Assembly: GCF_040412425.1 (NCBI RefSeq)
Contig: NC_089749.1
Span: forward strand, 37,718,070 to 37,782,069
DNA: 64,000 bases
Source: Macrobrachium rosenbergii
Lineage: Eukaryota; Arthropoda; Malacostraca; Decapoda; Palaemonidae
Direction: 5' to 3'
Shown: positions 10,379 to 20,243 of the stretch, in pieces
Position numbering within the stretch: the stretch's first letter is position 1
How the letters are laid out: each line of letters starts with the position of its first letter
The notes under the pieces: generated by a model
Told to the model about the DNA's origin: nothing
What the model saw: the letters and a program-made list of their open reading frames with translations, nothing else
Database searches by the model: none
Position numbers and translations under genes: made by a program

Positions 10379-11162
10379 ATGTATTGTCATGACGGATGGC
10401 CTGCAGTTATGCCTTCTCAGCCACTCTTGAAACCATACTGGGAGAAGAAACAGCATCTTACGGTAAATCAAGGACTTTTGATGTTCAACACCCGTATAGT
10501 TATTCCAGGATCTCTTCAGTTGGAACTGCTGAACGCACTACATGAAGGTCATCTAGGTATCACCAAATGTCAAGGACATGCAAGTAACCCAGTTTGGTGG
10601 CCCCTCATTACGAAACAAATCGAAGCGATGGTTAACAAGTGCCATACATTTCATAAGTTGAGACCAGTTGAGACCAGGGCCAACGAAACAACCATGGAGA
10701 CAGACCGATTTGTTTGAACTTATGAAAGCTATGTCCTTTCCAAGTAGATGGTTGAAACAACCATGGAGACAGACTGGCTTTGTCTGAGATTTGTTTGAAC
10801 TTGAAGGAAAGTCATGACAATGGTCATAGCAGTATAAATTTCTACACCAGGGTTGGGGATTTGCTCACATGACATCATTGCCTCTTCATCCACAAGCAAA
10901 TGGGGAAGCAGAGAGAGCTGTACAGATGGCCAAAAATATTTTTAATAAGAATGCAAATCCTTATCTTGGCCTACTTGCCTATCACTCAGTGCCTCTCAGA
11001 AATGGCCTTACGCCCAGCAAACTCCTGATGAGTAGAAAGATAAATACGAAACTACCTGTCCACCCAGACGTTCTACATCCAAGGGACATCGATAAAGAAC
11101 TGCGGAGAAAAGAGGAGAGATACAGAGAGCAATATTCAGCCAACTACAACGGTCATCAATGA
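10379..11162 (+). pseudogene. int: gypsy F integrase remnant
   Basis: 10379-10717 holds the integrase N-terminus: the leader with GLLMFNTRIVIP, then HEGHLGITKCQ and CHTFHKL, the remains of the HHCC zinc site (the second Cys is lost). The catalytic core with the first two Asp residues is missing between about 10720 and 10868, where a short duplicated segment (ACCATGGAGACAGAC at 10693 and 10760) marks rearrangement. 10869-11162 resumes with LPLHPQANGEAERAVQ, which carries the catalytic Glu, and continues into the C-terminal domain. Confidence 0.8.
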
Positions 11163-11604
11163 ATACAAAACCTTCCCGCTCTACAAGAAGGTGATAAAGT
11201 ATATATACGTGACCAAGAGAAGTACGGGAAATTAAAGAAAGACTAGCAAGCCCTAAGTTATATAAAGTAGTTACAGACACTGGATTGACAATAAGGAGAA
11301 ATAGAGCAACCAAGAAATGACAGTCTGCAAACCAGCAAAACTACACCTAATTCAAATGACCAAAATGCCAGCGCGCTAAGTGACAACAGTCACAGTGAAT
11401 TAAGGAAATCTTCTAGACTACCCAAGCCAGACAAGCAGCCCGATATGCTGTACTATTAATTATTATTGTATTTGGTTATTTTTGCACAGTACTATATTCA
11501 CTGGTCAGTGTTTAGTTACTCATGCAGAGACTCTATTGTTTGAAATGTTATGTACGATTCCTTTTGAAGCTTGTCTTGTAGCTGTCCATAAGCTTGAGAG
11601 GGGG

Positions 11605-11735
11605 TGTTATATGATATCTCTAATGTACAGCTATGTTATTGAAAATGTGTCTGCTATCTAGCATTTATTATATCAGTTGTACCTGTGTCTGGTAACAGTG
11701 TCAATAAACAGTCCTAGCAGCAACGATGTTTCAGT
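11605..11735 (+). repeat. 3' LTR of gypsy F (partial)
   Basis: Begins TGTTATATGATATCTC directly after the polypurine tract GAGAGGGGG and contains AATAAA at 11703-11708. The right border is uncertain because no 5' LTR is present for comparison; copia-like sequence starts by about 11755. Confidence 0.6.
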
Positions 11736-11754
11736 TAACCAAATAATTCAGCAA

Positions 11755-12075
11755 AAACCAACGGTAGAAACCTTGAAAACAATCAAGAAAATCAAGAAGA
11801 AATTCCAGAACAAGAAAATCATCAAGAGAATTATAATGAGGAACCCAATTTGAGAAGGTCTCAAAGGACGAAGAAACCAAAGAAGAGCCATTGTTGCAAG
11901 GTCAAGATTTTCAGTATTAGACAAAAGATCCATTGACTGTCGAAGAAGCATTCAATTGTCCTGACAAAGACAAGTGGGAAGCTGCCATGCTGCAAGAAAT
12001 GGAAAGATTAGAAAGCATGGACACCTGGAAAATACTGCCAAGACCAACAGAGCATAGATTGATTGCAAGTGGGTA
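11755..12075 (+). pseudogene. pol: Copia-type Pol fragment (before insertion B)
   Basis: A Ty1/copia RT N-terminal region: the linker with LRRSQRTKKP, then the signature start EEAFNCPDKDKWEAAMLQEMERLESMDTW (about 11940-12035), where copia RTs have A..W..AM..E...L...TW. The protein is cut by gypsy B at 12075 inside the conserved KWVF motif. A one-base frameshift lies just before it, because KWV is in a different frame from the TW block. It continues at 16199. Confidence 0.78.
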
Positions 12076-12502
12076 TGTAAGGTGTCAAAGAAACGAGCAG
12101 GTAAAAGTTACTGCTACTTTATTACAGATCCAGGCAGTTTATATAGCAGCCGACTGACGCTGGCCCGCGAGAGACAATGGAATTGACTGTGACCTGAGGT
12201 CGAAACAATAAACAATAATATGCAGTGAACGAGTACAAATTACAATACAAAACATACAGAACTACAATATGGATACAGTCTTGATGCTTGTGAATGAAGA
12301 AACATGTGATACACAATGTGTGACATTTGTATAAATATGCATAAAGTAAAAAATGATTAAAAATGCGTGACCTGGCACGTTTTAGGCATGACTAATTGAG
12401 TTTGAAGAAAATGGGAAGTCACCAAAGAAAACATGCTCAGCGGAGACTTAATTAATGGCGCCGCCGAAACACTACGCTGGCGCCCGATGTGGTGACTTTA
12501 CA
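12076..12502 (-). repeat. 3' LTR of gypsy B (B type)
   Basis: In element orientation it starts TGTAAAGTCACC at 12502 and ends at 12076. It holds a ~50-bp block with a GGCGCC...GGCGCC inverted motif that is absent from the LTRs of A and C. A near-palindrome equivalent to the hormone-receptor-like site lies at 12190-12202 (TGACCTGAGGTCG on the plus strand), and a TATATAA box is near 12140. The CRE site of A and C is not kept. The polypurine tract is at 12503-12515. Confidence 0.9.
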
Positions 12503-12539
12503 AATACTCCCCCCAAGACGAGGGACGCGTCTGACTAAT

Positions 12540-13690
12540 CCCTGTATCTGCTGGGACGCTGAAGGGTGCCGCGGCTCCTTGTAGATAACGGAGGGTCTCC
12601 CGCCTGTGAGGCTGCTGGTTGGGCGGTCCTTCCTGGGCGGCGGCGCCTGCGGGGTGAGGGCGTGCTGGAGTGCGGTTGGGCGGAAGGGGTGCTGCGTCGC
12701 TGTCGGGACTCTCCGACAGAAAGGTGGGCTTTAACCGGTCTATTGAAACCCAGTCGTCCTTGCCAGGGAGTGCCAGCTGGAACGCCTTGCTGTTTCGTTC
12801 CCAGCACGCGGAAGGGTCCCCTGTAGGGCTTGGTTAGTGGTGGACGGACGGCGTCGACTCTGATGAAGACGTGGGTGGCGGATGACAGCTGTGGCGGCAT
12901 GAAGGTGGTTGCTTTGTCGATGTATGAGCGCCTGCAAGGGGCTTAACTTGCCCGCCACGTCGCGGAGCCTCTGCAGTGATGGGGAGTGGCGTTCATCTGT
13001 CACGAGCTCTCCCGGCACCACGAGGGTTCCCCCAGGTTTGTTCAGCTGCAGATGGGGTGCCGTCGGCTCTGGGGCGGTTCTCAACCCGAGGAGGACCCAC
13101 GGCAGCTGATGTTTCCAGTCCTCGGCGGTGCAGCGGGCCATGAGGGATGACTTTAGGGACCTGTGGAACCGTTCGACCAGGCCGTTGGCCGCTGGGTTGT
13201 ACGCTGTGGTGGTGTGGTGCGTGGTTCCCAGCAGTTGAGCCAGGGCAGACCACAACTCGGAGAGGAAGGCGGGGCCCCTGTCGGTTGTGATGTGGTCCGG
13301 AACGCCGAAGCGGCTGACCCAACTGGAGAGCAGGGCCTCGGCGCACGCGCTGGCGGTGGCTTCTTGCATGGGTGTGGCTTCGGGCCACCTCGTTGAACGG
13401 TCTACCACCGTCAGGAGGTATCTGGATCCGCCTGATGGGGAAGGGGCCGACGACGTCGATGTGGATGTGGCCGGCGGCGCCTGGCTGTGGGAACTCGCCT
13501 ACCCCGACTGCGTGTGACGACCCACCTTACTGGTCTGGCACTGCAGGCACTGTTTTGCCCAGGCCGTGGCGTCCTTTTGCACCCCGTGCCAGACGAACTT
13601 TTTGAAAGCAGTTTGGCCGTGGTCCTGCTGGGAGGGGTGTGAGAGGCCGTGAATTATGTCGAATACCTGGCGGCGGCGTGAGGCTGGAAC
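12540..13690 (-). pseudogene. int: gypsy B integrase
   Basis: Best-preserved integrase core of family 1. From right to left: HHCC region (13499-13690), first catalytic Asp region before the VDRSTRWPEATP block (about 13400), second catalytic Asp in TDRGPAF (about 13275), Glu in NGLVERFHRSLK (about 13165). The 222-codon frame 12740-13408 holds most of the core. The C-terminal domain continues in other frames down to 12540, with frameshifts near 13500 and 12950. A and C both lack the DRGP block; this copy keeps it. Confidence 0.87.
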
Positions 13691-14231
13691 CAAAGGGCGG
13701 GGCTGACCTGTGCTGATGTCGCAGAGCAGGCTGGGGCCTTCGGGGGCGAGGGGTCACGTCCCGCCACTTGAGGGATGTGATGGCGGTGCGGTATGCTGGG
13801 GTTTCTGGGTCAGCGGCCTGTTCTCTAGCAAGGTCCTGGTAATAAGATTTAAGAAGGTCCAATTTAGTGAATATTTTGGCCCCGTGAAAGGAGGCCGTGA
13901 GGTCCTGCATGTTGGGTACAGGGTAGTGGTCGGGCTCTGTTGCAATGTTGAGCTGCCTGTAGTCGCCGCAGGGTCTCCAGGAGCCGTCCGGTTTCTGCAC
14001 CATGTGGAGGGGGGAGGCCCATGGACTGGAGGCTTTCCTGCAGATGCCCATCCACTCCATCTCCCGAATGCTTTTTCGCCTCCTGAAGGCGCTGAGGGGA
14101 AGCCTGCGGAACTTCGCATGTGTCGGGGGCCCTTTAGTTGTTATATGGTGGTATATGCCGTGCTTGGCTGGGGCCCCGGGACTTGGCGGCTCGGGCTTAA
14201 ATACCTCAGGGAACCGACAGTAGGTGTGCAT
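13691..14231 (-). pseudogene. pol: gypsy B RT N-terminus fused to post-RNase H linker
   Basis: Pre-RT segment with GIYHHITTKGPPTHAKFRRL, the fingers block (GICRKASSPWASPLHMVQK, WRPCGDYRQLN) and FTKLDLLKSYYQ, then immediately DLAREQAADPE and the linker before integrase (junction near 13838). In copy A the same two segments lie about 1 kb apart, so RT palm/thumb and RNase H have been deleted. A short shared AGG at the two break sites suggests microhomology. The frame stays open across the junction (234 codons, 13527-14231). Confidence 0.9.
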
Positions 14232-14333
14232 ACTGGTGGGGGGCGACGGCGCTGATGGTGGGTCTGGGTCCCGCTGTTAACGGGAGAGACCGGCAGGAGT
14301 CGGTATCGAGGAGGCGCTTGCGCCTCACGTCGA

Positions 14334-14768
14334 CTAGCAGGCCGGGCGCGCCAGAAAAATCGGCCCCAGGAGTGGAGTTCCTACGTCCGCGACGATGAAG
14401 TCCCAGGAGTAACTCTGGCCAAGGATGGAGATCGACAGGAGCCTGGTGCCGTAGGGAGAGGATGGGGTTCCGTTGGCGGCCGTCAGGAAAGCGGCCGGGT
14501 CTGGTGTCTGGTTGCGGTCCTCTCTGGATGCTGGGAAGACCGATTTAAAGGCCCCTGTGTCGACCAGCATCATCCTGCCGGAGACGGTGTCGTGGACGTA
14601 AAAACCTACTGTTTTTGAGGCCCTGGGTTCTTCGGCTGCCATGGCGGCCTGTCCTGCTGGCCGCCGCCACCCCCATTTTTTGAACGGGCGAACGAGCAGG
14701 GCGGCAGGCAGTTTCGGGCGTCCTTTCCGAACCACTTGTGGTAGCGACAGAAGCCCGGGGACCTCCAT
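14334..14768 (-). pseudogene. pro: gypsy B protease
   Basis: Aspartic protease with active site LVDTGAFKSVFPA (about 14550), which cleaves the Gag-Pol precursor in this family. The open frame overlaps the end of gag (stop at 14606) by 163 bp in the -1 frame, and a frameshift signal sits inside the overlap (14642-14681). It ends at a TAG near 14334, where the usual GLLVDV motif is in another frame, so one indel separates protease from RT. Confidence 0.83.
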
Positions 14769-15538
14769 CTGCTGTGGTTCGGTGGACGTCTGTTGGCGAT
14801 GGCGTTGACGGGCTGCTCTATGTCCTCTTCAGGCTGGACGGAGCTGACCGGCTGTGTGGCCGGTTTTAGCCGCTGTGAAGCCTTGACGGAGTCTGTGAGA
14901 TGTTGCGCCGTCTCTATGAGGTCCTTGATAGGCATGGTGTAGGGGTGAGCGATCTGGTTGCGTACCTCCGGGAGAGTTGGCGAAAGGTAGATTTCCGTGC
15001 CCAAGCTTATCTCCTGCCGCTTCTTTGTGCCACCCAAGTCTGGTAGTGACAGGAGATCTAGGACCATGCTCCAAGCGTCTCTTGAATTGAGGTCGTGGCG
15101 TGGGTTTATGGCAAGGTCGATAGCACGGCGGCCCGCTCTGGCGATGGGCAGGGAGCAAGCTTCGAGGAGGAACTTTTTGTGGTGCTGTATGTGAGGGTGT
15201 GTGTTTGGTACTCGTGAGATGAGTTTTCTGTACACATCCTCCGGAAGGGCGTTGAGCACTGTGTCAGCCTGTAGGATTTCGTCCGTCTGGTCCGCGATTC
15301 TGAAGTGGCTCTCCACCCTGCGCAGCCACATCGATGGGTTCCCCTGCGTAAACGGCGGCAGTTTTACGGTGAGGGCGGCCCGCGATTGTGTTGCCCGGCC
15401 GTCGTGTGTTCGGGGCGCTGGTGTGGAGTTGCGGGAGGGCCTCGATGCAGGGGCGGGCACGGGTGTGATGGGAGGTAGGTAAACCTCCGAGTCCGCTGGG
15501 TCCGCGTTTAACTGCATGAAGGAGGATATCGCGTCCAT
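14606..15538 (-). CDS. gag: gypsy B Gag
   Basis: A 310-codon open frame from ATG at 15538, the only full-length gag of family 1 in the window. It has a proline-rich N-terminus, the capsid entry VKLPPFTQGNPSMWLRRVES and FRIADQTDEILQADTVLNALP, a long helical middle, and near the C-terminus a Cys-His cluster CRYHKWFGKDARNCLPPC, a non-standard knuckle common in arthropod gypsy Gags. It ends in a Gly-rich tail with the frameshift signal inside. It starts 236 bp downstream of the LTR (15775). Confidence 0.85.
   Translation of the reverse strand: MDAISSFMQLNADPADSEVYLPPITPVPAPASRPSRNSTPAPRTHDGRATQSRAALTVKLPPFTQGNPSMWLRRVESHFRIADQTDEILQADTVLNALPEDVYRKLISRVPNTHPHIQHHKKFLLEACSLPIARAGRRAIDLAINPRHDLNSRDAWSMVLDLLSLPDLGGTKKRQEISLGTEIYLSPTLPEVRNQIAHPYTMPIKDLIETAQHLTDSVKASQRLKPATQPVSSVQPEEDIEQPVNAIANRRPPNHSRWRSPGFCRYHKWFGKDARNCLPPCSFARSKNGGGGGQQDRPPWQPKNPGPQKQ
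14642..14681 (-). promoter_or_regulatory. Predicted -1 ribosomal frameshift signal (gag-pro)
   Basis: In transcript sense: slippery heptamer A_AAA_AAU, codon-aligned to the gag frame (complement of 14675-14681), a 5-nt spacer GGGGG, then a GC-rich 7-bp stem TGGCGGC/GCCGCCA around a 14-nt loop (14642-14669). It lies inside the 163-bp overlap where gag and protease are in 0 and -1 frames, the arrangement used by retroviruses and many gypsy elements to make Gag-Pro-Pol at a low ratio. Confidence 0.75.
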
Positions 15539-15774
15539 GCTCGCTCCTTTGACCCCTTACTGGAGTGGGGTACTCGCGTCAGTATGCACTTTCGTGCGCC
15601 GTGTGGTTCCGCTAGTGACGCTGGTGGGGTACGCCGACGAGAGTCAGCACGCTCAAACGCTGGTTACAGCGCCGTGTTTAGGCTGCTAAGAGCGTTTTTG
15701 GAGAAATCCTGGAGCCAAGACTAAGTCGCCGTGTCAGTCCGCTAATGGCTCCGGGATACTCCGGGGGTCACCAC

Positions 15775-16198
15775 TGTAAGGTGTCAAAGAAACGAGCAGG
15801 TAAAAGTTACTGCTACTTTATTACAGATCCAGGGAGTTTATATAGCGGCTGACTGACGCCGCCCGCGAGAGACAATGGAATTGACTGTGACCTGAGGTCG
15901 AAACAATAAACAATAATATGCAGTGAACGAGTACAAATTACAATACAAAACATACAGAACTACAATATGGATACAGTCTTGATGCCTGTGAATGAAGAAA
16001 CATGTGATACACAATGTGTGACATTTGTATAAATACGCATAAAGTAAAAATGATTAAAAATGCGTGACCTGGCACGTTTTAGGCGTGACTAATTGAGTTT
16101 GAAGAAAATGGGAAGTCACCAAAGAAAACATGCTCAGCGGAGACTTAATTAATGGCGCCGCCGAAACACTACGCTGGCGCCAATGTGGTGACTTTACA
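15775..16198 (-). repeat. 5' LTR of gypsy B (B type)
   Basis: Element-sense start TGTAAAGTCACC at 16198, end at 15775, followed inward by a primer-site-like GTGGTGACCCCCGGAG (about 15758-15774). The everted palindrome lies at 15888-15900. It is about 98% identical by eye to the 3' LTR, with scattered substitutions and two small indels. Confidence 0.9.
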
Positions 16199-16235
16199 GG
16201 TATTCAGAAGAAAACATAACGAACTTGGTGAGGTA
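16199..16235 (+). pseudogene. pol: Copia Pol fragment, continuation after insertion B
   Basis: After the right-hand GGTA target copy, the copia KWVF block continues as VFRRKHNELGEV, matching the copia pattern KWVFK.K....G. Only about 12 codons remain before unrelated repeat sequence begins near 16236. This shows independently that B inserted into a copia element. Confidence 0.72.
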
Positions 16236-16405
16236 ATGATACACATGTAAGAGACCCGTCGCACCGACCGCGGTCTCTTTCGAGAACACGTGCGTGTTCG
16301 CCATCCATCGGAGGGAACAAGACAAACAAGAGCATCCCATTTTCTCTCACTCGCGGAACGCAACTTCTACCATACAATATTTCCGTCTGTTTCTCCTTAC
16401 ACAGA
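16236..16405 (-). repeat. Dispersed repeat R1, copy 1
   Basis: The reverse complement of this segment aligns with 26456-26625, for example AATATTGTATGGTAGAAGTTGC in the same position of each copy. It joins copia sequence on the left and gypsy D on the right. No coding content. The family is unknown; the other copy abuts the left terminal repeat of the DIRS-like element, so it may be a piece of a related element or an older host repeat. Confidence 0.6.
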
Positions 16406-17142
16406 CTTATGAGAGTTGCACAGGAGTATGGATTAATATGGTCATGTGATGGTATGAAACCTGATTCCAAAAAGAGTGACGACATTCGCAGTCACCCTCC
16501 TCTTAAAAGTAAAGCAGAACTGCAAAGCTTTCTAGGTCTTGTTCAATACTTAGGTCCTTTTATACCACATTTGTCAGCGAAGACTAGTGTTTAAAGACAA
16601 CTGCTCAAACAGGATTCTGATTGGTGTTGAGAAAGTGAACACCAACAAGCATTTAATGTTTTGAAAGACACAATTCACAGTAATTTGACATTACTTTAAC
16701 CCAAATATGCCTGCTGAAATAGAGGTTGATGCCTCAATGATTGGGTTAGGGGCAGCATTAATTCAGGGTGGAAAGCCAATAGCTTTTGCATCTAAAGCAT
16801 TAACTCCTACTGAGTCTAGATATGCTAATATAGAAAGGGAATTGTTAGCTGTCGTTTTTTGGATTTGTGAAATTTCATACATTTGTTAATGGTAAATCAG
16901 TAAATGTTTATAGTGACCATAAACCCCTTGAGAATATTATTTTGAAGCCATTAAGTTTAGCTCCTCCAAGGTTACAAAGAATGCTGTTAAGGATTCAGCC
17001 ATATGATGTAAGTATTGTATACCGCAAAGGTACAGAAATGATTTATGCTGATTACTTATCTTGTGTACAAATTTCAGTTGGTCAGTTAAATAAGTTGAGA
17101 TTAGCAAGTCAGCAAGATAATGTATTATCTTGTTTTTTGTGA
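16406..17142 (+). pseudogene. pol: gypsy D RT thumb and RNase H
   Basis: 16409-16594 reads the RT connection (ELQSFLGLVQYL, FIPHLSAKT); an internal gap removes the segment before DGMKPD. RNase H starts at 16707 with VDASMIGLGAAL and SRYANIERELLAVVF; a frameshift near 16870 leads to VNVYSDHKPLENI, PRLQRMLLRIQPYD and ADYLSC, where the terminal Arg of the usual ADxLSR is Cys. The catalytic D, E and D are present but in different frames. Confidence 0.83.
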
Positions 17143-18060
17143 ACAAATCATAAATGGTTGGCCTGCCCAGGCTAAGTCTGTTCCAAAAGTAATGCGTTCC
17201 TATTGGTCACTGAGAGATTATCTGTCAGTTGAAGATGGTTTAATATATAATGGACACAGATTAGTTATCCCTGAAAATTTCAGAAAGGAATACTTGGATC
17301 GTGTGCATGCTGGTCATTTAGGTGTAACAAAATCTCAGCTTACAGCTAAGGATTGTATTTACTAGTCTAACATGATGACTGATATTGAGAAATGTGTTCA
17401 AGACTGTGTTGTAAGTTTACAAAATTCGAAGAGTAATAAGAAGGTACCTATGCTTTCACATGAGCTACCTTCTCAACCATTGGAAATCTGTTAGTTGATC
17501 ATTACAGTAAGATGCCTTTTGTTCGTGGATTAAAATCTACATCTTGTAATGAGGTAAAGTTTTGTAAAGATATGTTTGCTCTTCATGGGATGCCAAAGCG
17601 CCTGCATAATGATAATGGGCCACAATACAATGCTGTTGAATTTAGAAATTTTGCAATGACTTGGGAATTTGAACATATAACAAGCAGTCCACATTGCCCA
17701 CAAAACAATGGATTTGCTGAAAGAATGGTTAGAGTGGTAAAATCAGTGCTTAAAAAGCAAAGCAGTCTGGTAATGACCCCCAGATGGCTTTGTTGTGCCT
17801 ACGTAGTACACCTATTGATAACAGGATACCCAGTCCTGCTGAACTGTTATATGGGAAGAATACGTTCTAATTTGCCATCAAAAAATTATTATAATTTATG
17901 TATGTTTGCAGATAAAGAATCTTTTGTAAATAAGAGTAATCAAATTGCTCACTGTTATAACCAACATGTAAGTAATGAACTTCCAGAACTGTTCCCAGGT
18001 GTGAAAGTTGTACAGAAAACTGATAATCAGGAAAATGTGTTGAACCTAGATCTTATGTAA
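17120..18060 (+). pseudogene. int: gypsy D integrase
   Basis: Integrase leader with HRLVIPENFRKEYLDRVHAGHLG (zinc-site His residues, about 17265-17325), then CVQDCV with the Cys pair. The segment holding the first catalytic Asp is shortened; VDHYSKMPFVR (about 17497) follows directly. The second Asp is in NDNGPQY (about 17600) and the Glu in GFAERMV (about 17710). After QSSL the frame shifts, and shifts back near MGRIRS; both lesions are also present in D'. The C-terminus runs to about 18060. Confidence 0.82.
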
Positions 18061-18518
18061 TAGAATTATCAAATAGTAGTAAAGTCAGGAGGAATAGACG
18101 TTTCATTAAAGAAGTAAGTCCAGATGCTATGCTAGTACTAAATTATGTTTCAGTAAAGAATTATTTTGTGATGATAATGCATCTGAATTTCAGCCTGTTA
18201 AAGAATGTTCAAAGATGCTAACACTAAAACTCGTGAGGTTACTTTTGAAAATGAAACAAATGTTTCACATTCTAAAAACAATGTTCCTGTTGAAGACACT
18301 TTTGCAACTCGTAAATCAACACGTAATGTTGAGAAGCCTTGTAGATTATTTGAAGAGTGATGAATAAATGTTTGGTCCGTTTTCCTTGTTTAGCATGATA
18401 CTGAAGTGCCTTGATAAGAAGTTGTTGTATTGATGGTGTTGCAAGATTAGTCAAAGTTGCATGTAAAGTTTATGTACACATTTATTGCTATGATTTATGC
18501 TTTTGAGAAAGAGAGGGA

Positions 18519-18697
18519 TGTCATATAGGCTAGTTATTGTACGCTAGCTGTGTTTATTGTTTCTGTATGCTAGCACTGTTACTGTTTTGTATATACACGC
18601 TACCCAGAAGTAGAATAAACAATGTTCTAAGCACCACGAGTCTTATCTCTCAAGCCCTCATATGTAGCCTACATTATAGAATGAAAACCCCGAGACA
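18519..18697 (+). repeat. 3' LTR of gypsy D (family 2)
   Basis: Starts TGTCATATAGGCTAG after the purine-rich GAGAAAGAGAGGGA and runs to about CCCCGAGACA. It aligns with the inverted LTR-like segment 34545-34721 over most of its length. AATAAA lies at about 18615. The right border is estimated from that alignment. Confidence 0.7.
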
Positions 18698-19957
18698 AGT
18701 AGAAATAGCAGATGGGAGTAATGACTTATGTGATGGTTCCGATTCGAAATGATGTTGCTGTTTCCTTTATTACATGTATTTCATTGTTGAGGAATACACT
18801 ACACGTTGCACGTTTGATAAGAGTTATGAAACTAAGAAATTTGCTTACCGTAACGTAGTTAAAAACTTTGACGAAAAACCGAAGCGCCCTCCCCACTCTT
18901 TCTAGCGTCTCGTAGATTAGACGTGTTTTTTGTGTTGCGGGCGACCGTCCTACTAGAATCGTTCAGGAAGCCTTAGGTACTTAGGTTATAGTGTTTTTGA
19001 TCTAATTTAATCGACGCCTATCTTAGCCTTGTATTGAATTGCAACAAGTCAAGAAACAACACAACATTAGCGAACTCGATGGGCAAACCTTAGGCTCGAC
19101 TGACTGCGGTATCAGTGATTTTGTAGCAACTTAACGTAACCTTTGCATCTTGATTGCAGTCCCCCGTATTCCAGAATTCATCATTCATCCTTTGCTCCTT
19201 GCTCAGTTCGTATGCTAGCAAACTTAACGTAAGCTATCAGCACCCGAAGCCAACATTACTTCGGTGTAAAACGAAAGTGCTGAGTATCTCAGTGTATTTC
19301 CTCGTATGTGATTTTTGCGGTTCATTTACTTTTGTGCATTTGCAAGTCTTGCTTGATGACTCCGCCGTCAATAGATTTTGTAACCCAGCTACAGTTTGAA
19401 TTAGAGTAAAGTTATTGTAAATTTAGCTATAGTTTAAATTAAAGTTATTGTAAATTTGCCTCAGTTTTTTTTTTATATTAACGTGATATTGCATAGTTTG
19501 CGTATATTTTTGTACTATAAAATATTTTTGTAATAAATTAGAAAGTAGACTCGTGTTTGGTGTTGCTGCCACCTTGTTGTGCTGGTTTGAAGCCGTTCTC
19601 CTCCGACTGAGTATTCCTGCCCAGAACAGCGGGCGAGAGCCAGTTCAGACTGAGCTGTTGCACAGAGAAAAATTCTCGACATTCATTCTTAAGAAAGTAC
19701 ATAAATTAAACATTAATTTTTGTTCATTCCCACAAAATGCAATTCGTTTACTTTGTAATCAGCGTTTTATATGTCTGAATTTGGTACATCATTTCCAGCA
19801 TTCACATAAAATAATGAATAATTATTTGTACAAGTCAGATTTGTTTCATGGTGAACATCTGTTCATAAGAAGAGTAGTATCAGATATCTACCGCAAAGGC
19901 TGTTAAATTTAAAGATACGTTCAGCACACGTTTTCTTTATGAGTGATTTTATATGGT
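18698..19957. other. Intergenic sequence, no gene seen
   Basis: No recognised repeat or coding motif. Open frames at 19154-19399 and 19553-19906 have no family features. The 13-bp left target copy of the SINE is at 19945-19957. Confidence 0.45.
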
Positions 19958-20230
19958 TAAAGTTAAGTGTACCTTAGTTTAACCAGACCACTGAGCTGAT
20001 TAACAGCTCTCCTAGGGCTGGCCCGAAGGATTAGACTTATTCTGCGTAGCTAAGAACCAATTGGTTACTTAGCAACGGGACCTACAGCTTATTGTGGAAT
20101 CCGAACCACATTATAGCGAGAAATGAATTTCTATCACCAGAAATACATTCCTCTAACTCTTCATCAGCCGGCCGGGGGAACTGAACTCCGGCCCATCGAG
20201 TGATAGTCTGAAGCTCAACCGACTCAGCCA
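19958..20230 (-). mobile_element. tRNA-derived SINE with 13-bp target duplication
   Basis: A short non-coding retrotransposon moved by LINE machinery. The minus strand begins at 20230 with a tRNA-like head: A box TGGCTGAGTCGG and B-box-like GGAGTTCAGTTCC, the internal RNA polymerase III promoter. The body holds GAGCTGATTAACAGCTC, a perfect stem-loop. It is flanked by a perfect duplication of GATTTTATATGGT (19945-19957 and 20231-20243). I recall this family as very common in decapods. A truncated second copy is at 63340-63515. Confidence 0.85.
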
Positions 20231-20243
20231 GATTTTATATGGT

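Larger units (their letters stand above)
7211..11735 (+). mobile_element. Ty3/gypsy retrotransposon F, internally deleted
   Basis: Gag, nucleocapsid zinc knuckle, protease, RT, RNase H and integrase occur in gypsy order on the plus strand, ending in a polypurine tract (GAGAGGGGG) and the start of a 3' LTR at 11605. Deletions remove the RT fingers (near 8440) and the integrase catalytic core (10720-10868). RNase H is split by a 794-bp piggyBac-like insertion. The sequence style (IRDRIVIGT in gag, DYVLG and HRPLVPL in RNase H) resembles the mag-like gypsy lineage. It is distinct from families 1 and 2. Confidence 0.88.
12076..16198 (-). mobile_element. Ty3/gypsy copy B (family 1), both LTRs, RT/RNase H deleted
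   Basis: A 4.1-kb element on the minus strand with LTRs at 12076-12502 and 15775-16198 and a 4-bp target duplication GGTA (12072-12075 and 16199-16202). Genes in transcription order: gag, protease, RT N-terminus, then a direct jump from the KLDLLKSYYQ motif to post-RNase H sequence, then integrase. About 1 kb covering the YxDD box and all of RNase H is missing. By eye the LTRs differ at about 8-10 of 425 positions, so it is the youngest gypsy copy here. It needs RT from another copy to move. Confidence 0.93.
16406..18697 (+). mobile_element. Ty3/gypsy element D (family 2), 5'-truncated
   Basis: RT thumb, RNase H, integrase and a 3' LTR (18519-18697) remain; gag, protease and most of RT are missing. 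The mag/K02A2.6-like look of RNase H (DHKPLENI, PRLQRMLLRIQ) separates it from families 1 and F. Its integrase 3' part is nearly identical to the inverted element D' at 22155-22643, including two shared frameshifts. Confidence 0.88.
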
